Assembly: GCA_905234175.1 (NCBI GenBank)
Contig: CAJOGX010000004.1
Location: 27,401-91,400, forward strand
Reading direction: 5' to 3'
DNA length: 64,000 bases
From: an uncultured Selenomonadaceae bacterium
GTDB taxonomy: Bacteria > Bacillota > Negativicutes > Selenomonadales > Selenomonadaceae
Shown piece after piece: positions 14,520 through 23,166 of this stretch. The position numbers and the translations under genes are program-made. Within the stretch, counting starts at the first letter, position 1. Each line of letters begins with the position of its first letter. The notes beneath the pieces are model-generated. The model was given only the letters and a program-made list of their open reading frames with translations. It was not told the origin of the DNA and made no database searches.

Positions 14520-16351
14520 CTTTTGCTAAGCCCGTCAATTTCTGGAAAGTCAAAATTCTGCTCGAACGGCGCCTCGACAATTTCGCTGTCGGCGTAGAGA
14601 TTTTCGATTTCGGGGTTGGCGGAAAAATCTTCGTGGCGCGAAACGATAAGGTCAATGGACGTGCCGTGTTCGACGTAAGCGGCGGGCAGCGGGTTCTGGT
14701 TTAAAACGGTGCCGTCGTTTTGAATGCTCTCGCGGTAGTTCACGGTGCCGACTTTCAAGCCGCGCTGTTCGATATTGGATTTGGCGGTGTCAAGCAGAAT
14801 ATTTTGCACGTCGGGAACGTAAGTCATTTCGACTGGCGTTGGACGGGGCGCGGCGGCGGCCTCAGCGCGACCGGAACGGCTGGCGACGTTGGTACCGCGC
14901 GAAACTACCAGGTCGATAACCTGCCCGCGATTGATTTTCGTGCCAATAATCGGGTCGTGCGAAAGGATTGTGCCAGGCTCAAACTCAGAATCTTTTTCGT
15001 AGATAGCGCCGAGCTGGAGGCCGAGCTTCCTTAACCGCTCGACAGCGTGATATTTTTTCAAGCCGATAAGGTCGGGCATGTCGATAACTTCGCCGCCCTT
15101 GCTGACGTAAATCGTGACGCGGCGTTCGGCCTTGACGTTCCTGCCCGCAACGGGATCCTGCGTGACAACCTGACCGGCGGGGACGGTTGCGTCGTAAATT
15201 TCGGCGATACTGACGCGGAGCCTTCCGTCTTCAAGAATCTGGCGCGCAAGACCGAGCTGCTTACCGGCGACGTTTGGCACAGCAACTTCCTCGCCGTCGG
15301 AAATTTGCCCGAACGCCATGATAAAGCCGGCGCCGAATCCTGCAATGAGTACCAGAATAAGTCCAAAAATAAATGCTTTTGAGCGCAGGAAAAATTTTTC
15401 GGTCGGCTTGGCTTTTGGCTTTGAATCGATAATTTTGACGGCGTTTTCGCGAATGTTACGGCGCGGCGGGAGCGTGGAGGCTTTGGCGCGCGGCAGAATT
15501 TTCGTAGCGTCGGGGTCGTCGAGCTGCGCGACGCTCAAATTTGCTTCGATGTTCGACAGCGCCTGAATCATGTCGAAACTCGATGGGCGATGTTCGGGGT
15601 CTTTGTTCATTGCGCGCAGGACGATTGCTTCAAGCATTGACGGGATTTGCGGGCGGAGCGAAACTGGCGGCGCGGGGTCTTCCTCCACGTGTTTCATTGC
15701 GATTGCCAGCGCGTTTTCCCCGTTGAACGGCAGGCGGTTAGTCAGCATTTCGTACATGACAATTCCCAGCGAGTAAACGTCAGATTTCGGCGTAACGGTG
15801 CCGCCCTGCGCCTGCTCCGGCGAAAAATAATGGACGGAGCCGATAACATTCCCGTCGTAAGTCATAGTTGATTCGGAAATGGCGCGCGCAATTCCAAAGT
15901 CAGCAATTTTCGCGTGACCTTCGGGCGTCATCAAAATGTTGTGCGGCTTAATATCGCAGTGCACGAGATTGTTGGCGTGGGCGTGCGCTAAACCGCTGGC
16001 GATGTCCCTGGCGATTTTCACGGCGTCGATAATTTCCAGCGGCCCTTCCTCGCGAATTTTGTCCTTGAGCGAACTGCCAGGAATGAGCTCCATAACAATG
16101 AAGTGGTCGATTTCGTCAATGCCTACGTCGTAAACGTTGACGATATTGGGGTGAGAAAGCCGAGCCGCCGCCTGAGCTTCGCGCTCGAATTTTTCTACGA
16201 AGGCGGCGTCCGAGCGGTAAGCTTCGTGAAGAATTTTCACGGCGACGGGGCGGTCAAGGAGTTTATCGTGCGCGCGGTAAACTTCAGCCATGCCGCCGCT
16301 GCCGATTTTTTCTTCGAGTTCGTAGCGCCCGCACAAAACTCGTCCTAACAT
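14516..16351 (-). CDS. prkC: PASTA-domain Ser/Thr kinase PrkC/StkP
   Basis: 611 aa. The cytoplasmic kinase (residues about 10-270) has GSGGMAEVYRA (glycine loop), VAVKIL (Lys), HCDIKPHNI (catalytic loop), DFGIAR, and the activation segment with GSVHYFSPEQA. A transmembrane helix (FGLILVLIAGFGAGFIMAF, about 335-353) leads to three extracytoplasmic PASTA repeats beginning VPNVAGKQL, MPDLIGLKK and VPDVQNILL, which bind muropeptides or lipid II in relatives. It couples envelope state to phosphorylation of growth and division proteins. It sits between the phosphatase gene and rsgA. The Shine-Dalgarno AGGAGG supports the ATG. Confidence 0.96.
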   Translation of the reverse strand: MLGRVLCGRYELEEKIGSGGMAEVYRAHDKLLDRPVAVKILHEAYRSDAAFVEKFEREAQAAARLSHPNIVNVYDVGIDEIDHFIVMELIPGSSLKDKIREEGPLEIIDAVKIARDIASGLAHAHANNLVHCDIKPHNILMTPEGHAKIADFGIARAISESTMTYDGNVIGSVHYFSPEQAQGGTVTPKSDVYSLGIVMYEMLTNRLPFNGENALAIAMKHVEEDPAPPVSLRPQIPSMLEAIVLRAMNKDPEHRPSSFDMIQALSNIEANLSVAQLDDPDATKILPRAKASTLPPRRNIRENAVKIIDSKPKAKPTEKFFLRSKAFIFGLILVLIAGFGAGFIMAFGQISDGEEVAVPNVAGKQLGLARQILEDGRLRVSIAEIYDATVPAGQVVTQDPVAGRNVKAERRVTIYVSKGGEVIDMPDLIGLKKYHAVERLRKLGLQLGAIYEKDSEFEPGTILSHDPIIGTKINRGQVIDLVVSRGTNVASRSGRAEAAAAPRPTPVEMTYVPDVQNILLDTAKSNIEQRGLKVGTVNYRESIQNDGTVLNQNPLPAAYVEHGTSIDLIVSRHEDFSANPEIENLYADSEIVEAPFEQNFDFPEIDGLSKR

Positions 16352-16366
16352 AAAAATCCTCCTTTC

Positions 16367-17065
16367 CTAAACTGCGACGACAATCGCGGAAATATTATCG
16401 TGCCCGCCGTTTTGGAGCGCGGCGTCAATCAGCTCGTCGACGGGGCTGGCACTGCGCGACAGAATTTCAGCGATTGCCCTGTCGCTGACCATGTTGGTAA
16501 GGCCGTCGGTGCACAAAAGGTAAATATCGCCCGCCGCCACGGAAAAGCTGGCGGTGTCGACTGTGATTTCCTCAACGACGCCGACCGCCTGCGTGAGAAG
16601 ATTTTTCAGCGGGTGGACGCGGGCTTCCTCCGGCGTGAGCCTGCCGCGCCGCACGAGATCTTCAACGTAGGAATGATCTTCGGTGATTTGTTCCAGCAGA
16701 TTATTTCTGAGCCGGTAGAGCCTGCTGTCGCCGACGTGAGCGAAATATGCGCGCCCGTCATACAGGTGAAGAATCGTGGCGGTCGTGCCCATGCCGCGAT
16801 AACTTTCGTTGCTTCGCGCGGTGCGGAGAATTGCGGCGTTGGCTTTTAAAATCGCTTTCTGCAAAATATCTTCGTGCCAGGGTTTGGGGACGCTGGGCAG
16901 AAAATCTTCGACGGTTTCAACGAGCATACGGCTGGCGATTTCACCGGCGGCGGCTCCGCCCATTCCGTCAGCCACGACGAACGTATCCGGCTCGATAAAA
17001 ATCAGCGCGTCCTCGTTATTTTTGCGAACTTTGCCGACGCTGGTTGCGTGGAAAACTTTGGACAT
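16367..17065 (-). CDS. prpC: PP2C-type protein phosphatase PrpC/Stp
   Basis: 232 aa, the Mn/Mg-dependent phosphatase that reverses PrkC phosphorylation. Conserved PPM motifs are visible in order: NNEDALIF, VADGMGGAAAGEIAS (metal-binding Asp), MGTTATIL, HVGDSRLYRL, LCTDGLTNMV and GHDNISAIVV. There is no membrane segment. It lies 15 bp upstream of prkC in the same operon, the usual kinase-phosphatase pairing, and 12 bp downstream of the FHA gene. Confidence 0.95.
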   Translation of the reverse strand: MSKVFHATSVGKVRKNNEDALIFIEPDTFVVADGMGGAAAGEIASRMLVETVEDFLPSVPKPWHEDILQKAILKANAAILRTARSNESYRGMGTTATILHLYDGRAYFAHVGDSRLYRLRNNLLEQITEDHSYVEDLVRRGRLTPEEARVHPLKNLLTQAVGVVEEITVDTASFSVAAGDIYLLCTDGLTNMVSDRAIAEILSRSASPVDELIDAALQNGGHDNISAIVVAV

Positions 17066-17077
17066 TGCAGCCCCTCC

Positions 17078-17851
17078 TTAGAGAACTTTATAAATCAGCG
17101 TGGTGCTGCCGATTAGAATTTTGTCGCCGTGTCGCAGATCGCAGCGCGTGACGGACTTTTTGTTTACGAAGGTACCGTTCAGACTTCCGGCGTCGCGCAG
17201 AACGTGGCGGTGGCGCTCGTAGGAAATGTACGCGTGAATCCTCGACGCGCCGTCGTCCTTCAAAACAAAATCGTTGGTTTCCTTGCGCCCAAGGTAAACC
17301 TGACTTTCGCCCAGCACGATTTCCGAAGTTTCGGAGTCGGTGATAACCGCGATGTGGTAGGAAATTTTCCGCGTGGAAGTTTTCATGGACGCCGTGATTT
17401 TGGTTTTGTCCGCGATAACCGTATCGCTGTTGGTGGCGTCGCCGTTTTCCAGCAGCGTTTGCGAGAGCACGTCATTTTCCAGGTCGATTGTATCTTCGGC
17501 GGCCTCAGTTTCAGCGACGTATTTGGACTTGACGACGATAGCGGCGTCGCCCTCGGAAATTTTTTCAATGCGAACTTTCAGCGTGCCGTCCATGAAACAG
17601 TTTTCGCGAATGGTTTTGCGTTCAACTGCTTCGTAGAGGGCTTTCAGCACGCGGTCGGCGCTAAGGCGGTGGCAGTCGTCTTCGCTCAGGAAAATCGTGT
17701 AGTCATTCGGCACCACGTGCACGCCGTCGACTGTTTTTTTCTGCCGGACAATTTCCCGCTCAAGCGCCTTGACGAGTTCCGGCGGCTCAATTTCGCCGCG
17801 CTTCTGAAATAAATTCGCCAGCTGATCGCTGAGTACGCCTGCAAAGCTCAA
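17078..17851 (-). CDS. DUF3662/FHA-domain phosphothreonine-binding protein
   Basis: About 257 aa. The N-terminal third matches the FhaA-type DUF3662 domain (PPELVKALEREIVRQKKTVDGVHVVPNDYTIFLS). The C-terminal about 80 residues are an FHA domain: YLGRKETNDFVL, SRIHAYISYE, and AGSLNGTFVNKK, including the Arg, Ser and Asn that hold phosphothreonine. It probably links PrkC output to effectors. The track's ATG at 17869 contains the GGGAGG in its second and third codons; the TTG at 17851 lies 9 bases after it and is the likelier start. First gene of the FHA-prpC-prkC-rsgA operon. Confidence 0.88.
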   Translation of the reverse strand: MSFAGVLSDQLANLFQKRGEIEPPELVKALEREIVRQKKTVDGVHVVPNDYTIFLSEDDCHRLSADRVLKALYEAVERKTIRENCFMDGTLKVRIEKISEGDAAIVVKSKYVAETEAAEDTIDLENDVLSQTLLENGDATNSDTVIADKTKITASMKTSTRKISYHIAVITDSETSEIVLGESQVYLGRKETNDFVLKDDGASRIHAYISYERHRHVLRDAGSLNGTFVNKKSVTRCDLRHGDKILIGSTTLIYKVL

Positions 17852-17947
17852 AGCCGCTCGCCTCCCCATAAATTTTCGGCGTCATTATAGCACAGTTGTC
17901 AATTAATGGTAACCCCTTTCTGAAAAAAATTTGAAATTATTTTTCGC

Positions 17948-17977
17948 TTGAATACCTGTAACTGGCTGTGATAAAAT
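17948..17977 (+). promoter_or_regulatory. Promoter of GH3 gene
   Basis: TTGAAT (17948-17953), 18-bp spacer, TAAAAT (17972-17977) with an extended TGA just upstream; AGGGAGG follows before the ATG at 18006. Confidence 0.6.
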
Positions 17978-18005
17978 TGGAAAAAATTTTCAGGGAGGTA
18001 GTGTT

Positions 18006-20357
18006 ATGAAACTCAAAAAAAAGGCGGTGCTCGGAATTTGCGCAATGGTCTCGGCGGGGATTCTGAGCAGCGGGCTGGCGAGCGCGGCGGATTATTCGAT
18101 TGTCAACAACTACGGCGGTCCGCAGCTTGGGTATTCGCCAACTTCCGGCGTCAAGATTTTGAACGTCGGCGGGCAGTACTTCAAGGACATGAACCGCAAC
18201 GGGAGGCTTGACCGGTTTGAGGACTGGCGTTTAACGCCGCAGCAGCGCGCGGAGGATTTGGCGCAGCAGATCAGCATTGACCAGATTGCGGGGCTGATGC
18301 TTTACAGTATGCACCAGCGGCAGATGTCGACGGAGCTTAACGACGAGCAGAAAAAAATGCTGGGCGTGGACAACATTCGCACGGTACTGAACGCGGACAC
18401 TTCCGCCAGCGCTAAACTTACGGCGCAGTGGAACAACGCTTTGCAGGCTTATGCGGAAAGTTTGCCCTTCGCAATTCCCGCCAATACGAGTTCCGACCCG
18501 CGCAATGACGCTCGCGGCAACGGCATTTACCTCAAAACTGCGGAAGATAACGTTTCGCGCTGGCCGAGCAACCTTGGACTTGCGGCGACCTTCGACCCCG
18601 AAATTGTCCGCGACTTTTCCGCAACCTACGCGAAAGAGTACCGGCTCATGGGAATTGGCACGGGGCTTTCTCCGCAGATTGACCTTGCGACTGACCCGCG
18701 CTGGACGAGGAACTACGGCACCTTCGGCGAAGACCCTGCGCTGGCTCGTGACATGGCGGCGGCGTCGATTTACGGCGCGCAGGAAACCATTAGAAACGGC
18801 GTCGATACCGGCTGGGGCGAATACAGCATTAACGCTATGATGAAACATTTCCCTGGCGACGGCGTCGGTGAAGGCGGGCGCGAGGCTCATTCCCGCTACG
18901 GCAAATACGCGGTTTACCCTGGCGGCGCGTTCCGCACGCAGCTCATTCCCTTTGAAGCGGCGATGAACGACGGCGGCGCGGCGGGTATGCCTTCTGCCGT
19001 CATGATGTCCTATTCGATTGCGTGGAGCAACGACGGCTCGCTCGGTGAAAAAGTTGGTAGCGCGTACAGCAAGTACAAAATAGACCTCCTGCGCAACAAG
19101 TACAACTACGACGGCGTAATTTGTACCGACTGGTGTGTTACGTGGGACACCGACAAGCGCCTTTCAATGGCGTGGGGTGTCGAAAACATTTCCGAAGTTG
19201 AGCGCCACTACCGCGCGCTGATGGCTGGCGTTGACCAGTTCGGCGGCAACAACGATAAGCAGCCGGTGCTTGACGCTTATCAAATGGGCGTGCGCGAACA
19301 CGGCGAAAGTTTCATGAACCGGCGCTTCCGCCAATCCGCCGTGCGTCTGCTCAGAAATATTTTCCAGCTCGGACTTTTTGAAAATCCCTATCTCGACGTG
19401 GAAAAAACCGCCCGCGAAGTTGGCAACGCTGACGATTTGCGGCGCGGCTACGAGGCTCAGCTCAAATCTATCGTCATGCTCAAAAACAAAAACGGAATTA
19501 TTCATCAGGCGACTTACTACAGCAAGCCCACGGTTTACATTCCCATGGTTTACCGCAAGGCGACCGAAGTCAAGCCCTTCAACGCCTACACGCCCGCCAG
19601 CTGGTCTCTGCCCGTTGACCTCAACGTCGTCCAGCAATATTTCAACGTCGTCACTGACAGGGTTTGGCGTCTGAGCGGCACCGACCGCGACGGCAAGCCC
19701 ATGGCAATGCCCGAAGATATTATCCGCCTCTCGCCCGAAAGAATTAATCAGTGCGATATGGTTCTGGCGTTTATCAGCAACCCGATTCCTGTCGGTAACC
19801 AGTTCGACGGCATTGGCTACGACCCGAAGGAAGGATACATTCCCATTTCCCTGCAGTACGGCAACTACATCGCAAATTCGCCCGCCGTCCGCAGAGTTTC
19901 TATCGCCGGCGACCCTGGCGAAAACCGTTCCTACTATGGCAAGACCGCGCAGATTGTCAACCCGCTCGATTCCGAGAGCGTCAACTACAGCCGCGAATGC
20001 GTCAACACGTCCGGCAGGGAAATTCCCGTTATCGCTGTTATCGCCGCTGATAAGCCTATGATTTTCAGCGAAATTGAGCCCGCCGCCGACGCAATTCTCG
20101 TTGGCTACGGCGTCAGCGACCGCGCGTTCTGCGATATTATTACCGGTAAGTTCGAGCCGCAGGGTCTCCTTCCTATGCAGCAGCCCCGCGATATGATTAC
20201 CGTCGAGGCGCAGTTCGAGGACGTTCCGCGCGATATGATTTGCTACACCGACAGCGAGGGCAACACTTACGATTTCGCCTTCGGTCTCAACTGGCGCGGC
20301 GTCATCAGCGATTCGCGTACCGCTAAATATAAAGTTCCGGCTATTGTTTTAAGGTAA
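18006..20357 (+). CDS. Exported glycoside hydrolase family 3 (beta-glucosidase-like)
   Basis: 783 aa with a signal peptide (MKLKKKAVLGICAMVSAGILSSGLASA), so active in the periplasm or outside. The N-terminal GH3 barrel shows TDPRWTRNYGTFGEDPALA, the substrate-binding MKHFPGDG, and GVICTDWCVTWD with the nucleophile Asp (TDW for the usual SDW). The C-terminal alpha/beta domain includes VMLKNKNGI and ADAILVGYGVSDRAFCDIITGKFEPQGLLP. Likely substrate: terminal beta-glucosides such as cellodextrins, supported by a GH9 endoglucanase 25 kb away. A Ca-binding-like DMNRNGRLDRFEDW lies near the N-terminus. It is monocistronic, on the opposite strand from the conserved genes on both sides, and followed by repeat copy A. 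Confidence 0.92.
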   Translation: MKLKKKAVLGICAMVSAGILSSGLASAADYSIVNNYGGPQLGYSPTSGVKILNVGGQYFKDMNRNGRLDRFEDWRLTPQQRAEDLAQQISIDQIAGLMLYSMHQRQMSTELNDEQKKMLGVDNIRTVLNADTSASAKLTAQWNNALQAYAESLPFAIPANTSSDPRNDARGNGIYLKTAEDNVSRWPSNLGLAATFDPEIVRDFSATYAKEYRLMGIGTGLSPQIDLATDPRWTRNYGTFGEDPALARDMAAASIYGAQETIRNGVDTGWGEYSINAMMKHFPGDGVGEGGREAHSRYGKYAVYPGGAFRTQLIPFEAAMNDGGAAGMPSAVMMSYSIAWSNDGSLGEKVGSAYSKYKIDLLRNKYNYDGVICTDWCVTWDTDKRLSMAWGVENISEVERHYRALMAGVDQFGGNNDKQPVLDAYQMGVREHGESFMNRRFRQSAVRLLRNIFQLGLFENPYLDVEKTAREVGNADDLRRGYEAQLKSIVMLKNKNGIIHQATYYSKPTVYIPMVYRKATEVKPFNAYTPASWSLPVDLNVVQQYFNVVTDRVWRLSGTDRDGKPMAMPEDIIRLSPERINQCDMVLAFISNPIPVGNQFDGIGYDPKEGYIPISLQYGNYIANSPAVRRVSIAGDPGENRSYYGKTAQIVNPLDSESVNYSRECVNTSGREIPVIAVIAADKPMIFSEIEPAADAILVGYGVSDRAFCDIITGKFEPQGLLPMQQPRDMITVEAQFEDVPRDMICYTDSEGNTYDFAFGLNWRGVISDSRTAKYKVPAIVLR

Positions 20358-20372
20358 AGGTTGCTTTGTGCC

Positions 20373-20482
20373 TAACTTTCTTTCTGGCGCAGAAAGAAAG
20401 TTACAAAGAAAGGCAGGGCCGAGTGACGCCATCCAGGCGTCAGTGCGGCCCGCGCCCCGTCCATGGGGCGCCTCTTTTTTTT
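20373..20482 (+). repeat. Multi-hairpin repeat, copy A
   Basis: Hairpin 1 is a perfect 13-bp stem (TAACTTTCTTTCT, loop GGCGC). A CAAAGAAAGG linker follows. Hairpin 2 is nested: outer GGGCCG/CGGCCC, inner TGACGCC/GGCGTCA with loop ATCCA. Hairpin 3 is GCGCCCC/GGGGCGC with loop GTCCAT, followed by eight T, so it is also a good terminator. It starts 15 bases after the GH3 stop and shares architecture with copies at 32317, 54655 and 57377 (inverted). Confidence 0.9.
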
Positions 20483-20485
20483 GTC

Positions 20486-21517
20486 TTATTTAAAAATGCG
20501 ACGGTTCCTAAGCTGCCCGCACGCCGCGTCAATCCCCGCGCCAAATTCTTTGCGTACTGTCACGTTAATGTTATGCGTTTCAAGGAAGTGGAAAAATTTC
20601 TGCACGGCATTATGGCTGGGGCGGCTGAACTTCCTCTCGTCAACGGGGTTGATTGGAATCAGGTTGACGTTGCAGAGCTGACCGGCAAGAATTTTCGCAA
20701 GCTGGCGCGCGTGCTCCTCGGTATCGTTGACGCCGCCAATCAGAATATATTCGTAGGTGACGCGGCGCCCCGTCGCCTGCGCGTAGTCATTACCGGCGCC
20801 CAACACTTCGTCCAGTTCAAAGGCCGCATTTATCGGCATGAGTTCTGAACGAAGTTTATTATTTGGCGCGTGCAGAGAAATTGACAGCGTGACGGGAATT
20901 TTTTCATCAATCAGCCGGTAAATCGCCGGAACAATCCCGCACGTCGAAATTGTAACTTTGCGGTAGCTCAAACCGAGAGTGTAGGGCTCGTGCAGGAGTT
21001 TCAGCATTTTCAACAGGTTGTCGAAATTTGTGAGCGGCTCGCCGGTGCCCATGACGACGAGCGTGTCAACTTTTTTATTTTCAGCGCGCAGGAAATCGTT
21101 GACGAAAATAATTTCGCTGAGCATTTCGCCGGAAGTCAAATTTCTGTCGAGCCCGTTGAGCGTCGAGGCGCAGAATTTGCAGCCCATCTGGCAGCCGACC
21201 TGCGTAGAAATGCAGACGCTGTTGCCGTAGTCGTGGCGCATTAGCACAGTTTCAACCGCCGCGCCGTCCGCGAACTGCAACAGAAATTTTGTCGTCAAGC
21301 CGTCGTCGGAGTCGAGCTGAGCGATAACTTTCGGCGTGGAAATTTCGTAGCGGTTGGAAAGTTCTGCGCGAAGATTTTTGGAAAGGTCAGTCATGGCGTC
21401 AAAGGATTGGGCGCCGCGCTGATAGAGCCACGCCGCTATTTGTTTCGCGCGGAATTTCGGCAGGTCAGCCAGTTCAAGTTCGAGTTCCTGCAGGGTCAGT
21501 CCGAATAAATTTTTCAC
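20486..21517 (-). CDS. rlmN: 23S rRNA (A2503-C2)/tRNA methyltransferase RlmN
   Basis: 343 aa radical-SAM enzyme that methylates A2503 of 23S rRNA. The CX3CX2C cluster motif is GCQMGCKFCAST; GTGEPL follows as the SAM-contacting glycine motif, and the catalytic Cys of the mechanism is expected near STCG (TISTCGIV) and in the C-terminal DAACGQL. Its start is a GTG 6 bases after GGGAGG. It lies directly after rsmB (1-bp gap), as in the widespread rsmB-rlmN-prpC-prkC cluster, but the downstream FHA-prpC-prkC part is separated from it here by the GH3 gene and repeat A. Confidence 0.95.
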   Translation of the reverse strand: MKNLFGLTLQELELELADLPKFRAKQIAAWLYQRGAQSFDAMTDLSKNLRAELSNRYEISTPKVIAQLDSDDGLTTKFLLQFADGAAVETVLMRHDYGNSVCISTQVGCQMGCKFCASTLNGLDRNLTSGEMLSEIIFVNDFLRAENKKVDTLVVMGTGEPLTNFDNLLKMLKLLHEPYTLGLSYRKVTISTCGIVPAIYRLIDEKIPVTLSISLHAPNNKLRSELMPINAAFELDEVLGAGNDYAQATGRRVTYEYILIGGVNDTEEHARQLAKILAGQLCNVNLIPINPVDERKFSRPSHNAVQKFFHFLETHNINVTVRKEFGAGIDAACGQLRNRRIFK

Positions 21518-21518
21518 G

Positions 21519-22787
21519 TTAAGCCTCCCGAATCATTTTGGCGAGGAAAAAGCCGTCGGTGCCGTCGACGTGCGGCAGGAGATTTTTTTTCTCAGCCAGC
21601 GTAAAATTTTTATGCGCGGTGAGGAAATTTTTCACTATATCTTCATTCTCGCGGCGTATAATCGTGCACGTGCTGTAAACGAGGGCGCCGCCGATTTTGA
21701 CGGCTTTGGCGGCACTTTCAAGAATTTCGCGCTGGAGTTTTGGCAGCTCAGCAATTTCGTCGGGAGTTTTTTTCCAGCGAATATCAGCCTTGCGCCTTAG
21801 CACGCCCAAACCGGAGCACGGCGCGTCCACCAGAACTTTATCCGCCTGCGCAGGAAATTTATCGCCAGTTTCGCGGGCGTCGAGCAGCACCGGCTCAATG
21901 ATTTTTATACCGAGGCGCGCGGCATTCTGGCGAATGTGTTCGAGTTTCGTCTCGTAAATGTCGGCGGCGATAATCCTGCCGCGATTTTTCATGAGCTCGG
22001 CAATGTGCGTGGCCTTACCGCCAGGCGCGGCGCAACAGTCTATAACAAACTCGTTTTCGCGCGGGTCTAAAATTCTGGCGGCAAGCATGGAACTTTCGTC
22101 CTGCACCTGACACGCGCCGGTTTTGAGCGGCCTGAATTTATCGAGAGCGCCGTGTTTGCGGCAGATAATACCTTCGGGCGCCAGCCTGGATTCTTCAGCA
22201 ACGGCGCCGGTTTTCACAAGCTCAGCGAGAATTTCCGCGCGAGTGGCTTTTAAAAAGTTGACGCGCAGGCAGAGCGGCGGCTCGACGTTATTGGCAGCGC
22301 AAATTTTTTCAGCGGTCTCGGCGCCAAATTCTTCGACGAAAAGTTTTATAAGCCACGCTGGGTGAAAGGTATTCAGCGCCAAATCGTCAGCGGGAAAATC
22401 AGATTTGTGCGGGTTACGGACGGCAGCGCGCATAACACCGTTGACGAACTTCGACGCGCCGACGCTCACGAAACTTTTGGCGATTTCGACGGACTCATTA
22501 ACGGCGGCGGAGTTGGGAACTCTGTCCATAAAAAAAATCTGATAGAAACCGACGCGCAGGACAGCCTTCGTTTTGGCGTCGACTTCGCGGCTGACGTAGC
22601 GGGAAATTTTCCAGTCGAGAGAGGCGCCGGCTCGAACGGTTCCATAAACCAGCTCGGTGCAGAAACGGCGGTCGAGGTCGTTTAGTTTTTCGCTGCGCAA
22701 AATCTGCGCGAGGGCGACGTTAGCGTAGGCGCCTTCGGTTTCGGCGGCGTAGACGGTTTTGATGGCGGCGAATCTTGCCTTGTCCAA
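21519..22787 (-). CDS. rsmB: 16S rRNA m5C967 methyltransferase RsmB
   Basis: 422 aa. The N-terminal NusB-like domain (ARFAAIKTVYAAETEGAYANVAL, then LNDLDRRFCTELVYGTVR) precedes a SAM methyltransferase with motif I VIDCCAAPGGKATHIAELM, motif IV VLVDAPCSGLGVLRRK and motif VI YSTCTI, carrying both catalytic Cys. It methylates C967 of 16S rRNA. I place the start at the TTG at 22787 (MDKARF), just after AGGAGTGAG; the longer N-terminus in the track spans that site and looks unnatural. It is followed directly by rlmN. Confidence 0.95.
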   Translation of the reverse strand: MDKARFAAIKTVYAAETEGAYANVALAQILRSEKLNDLDRRFCTELVYGTVRAGASLDWKISRYVSREVDAKTKAVLRVGFYQIFFMDRVPNSAAVNESVEIAKSFVSVGASKFVNGVMRAAVRNPHKSDFPADDLALNTFHPAWLIKLFVEEFGAETAEKICAANNVEPPLCLRVNFLKATRAEILAELVKTGAVAEESRLAPEGIICRKHGALDKFRPLKTGACQVQDESSMLAARILDPRENEFVIDCCAAPGGKATHIAELMKNRGRIIAADIYETKLEHIRQNAARLGIKIIEPVLLDARETGDKFPAQADKVLVDAPCSGLGVLRRKADIRWKKTPDEIAELPKLQREILESAAKAVKIGGALVYSTCTIIRRENEDIVKNFLTAHKNFTLAEKKNLLPHVDGTDGFFLAKMIREA

Positions 22788-22797
22788 AATCTCACTC

Positions 22798-23058
22798 CTA
22801 ATAAATGTGATATTCCTTCCACGGAATCTGGTCGAGGCGGACGGTTTTGAGAAACTCCACAATGTCTCGGCGCCCGTAATAGTGCGGCGTGCCCGACGAA
22901 TCCTGCGACATGAGAATTATCGGCATGTTCGGGAAGAAATACTGCAGTTGCTGCCGCGTCTGAATTATGCGCGAAGTGTAATTCGTAACCGACTGCCTGA
23001 CGACGACGATTGCGAAGGTCACGCCCTGTTCAATTATCACCGCGCCCTGGATTTTCAT
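22798..23058 (-). CDS. Conserved hypothetical protein, 86 aa
   Basis: No family recognised. The short alpha/beta-looking protein has a hydrophobic strand (VTFAIVVVRQSV), a central PIILMSQDSSG segment and a Tyr/His-rich end (HYYGRRDIVEF ... PWKEYHIY). It starts at an ATG after GGAG and lies 10 bp upstream of rsmB on the same strand, so it is probably the first gene of the rsmB-rlmN transcript. The position resembles small genes that precede rsmB in related clusters, but I cannot assign a role. Confidence 0.7.
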   Translation of the reverse strand: MKIQGAVIIEQGVTFAIVVVRQSVTNYTSRIIQTRQQLQYFFPNMPIILMSQDSSGTPHYYGRRDIVEFLKTVRLDQIPWKEYHIY

Positions 23059-23116
23059 GGCGCCCAGCTCCTTCCAAAATTTTTTCTAATCCTACACCAA
23101 CCGCGCAAAATTTGCA

Positions 23117-23141
23117 ATAAAAAAACCGCCACGAATGGCGG
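23117..23141 (-). terminator. Intrinsic terminator of the exported Phe/His-rich protein
   Basis: On the minus strand CCGCCA and TGGCGG pair around TTCG, followed by at least seven T. It isolates the 23167-23823 gene from the downstream 86-aa gene. Confidence 0.88.
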
Positions 23142-23166
23142 CGAAATTTTATGGTGGTGAAAGATT

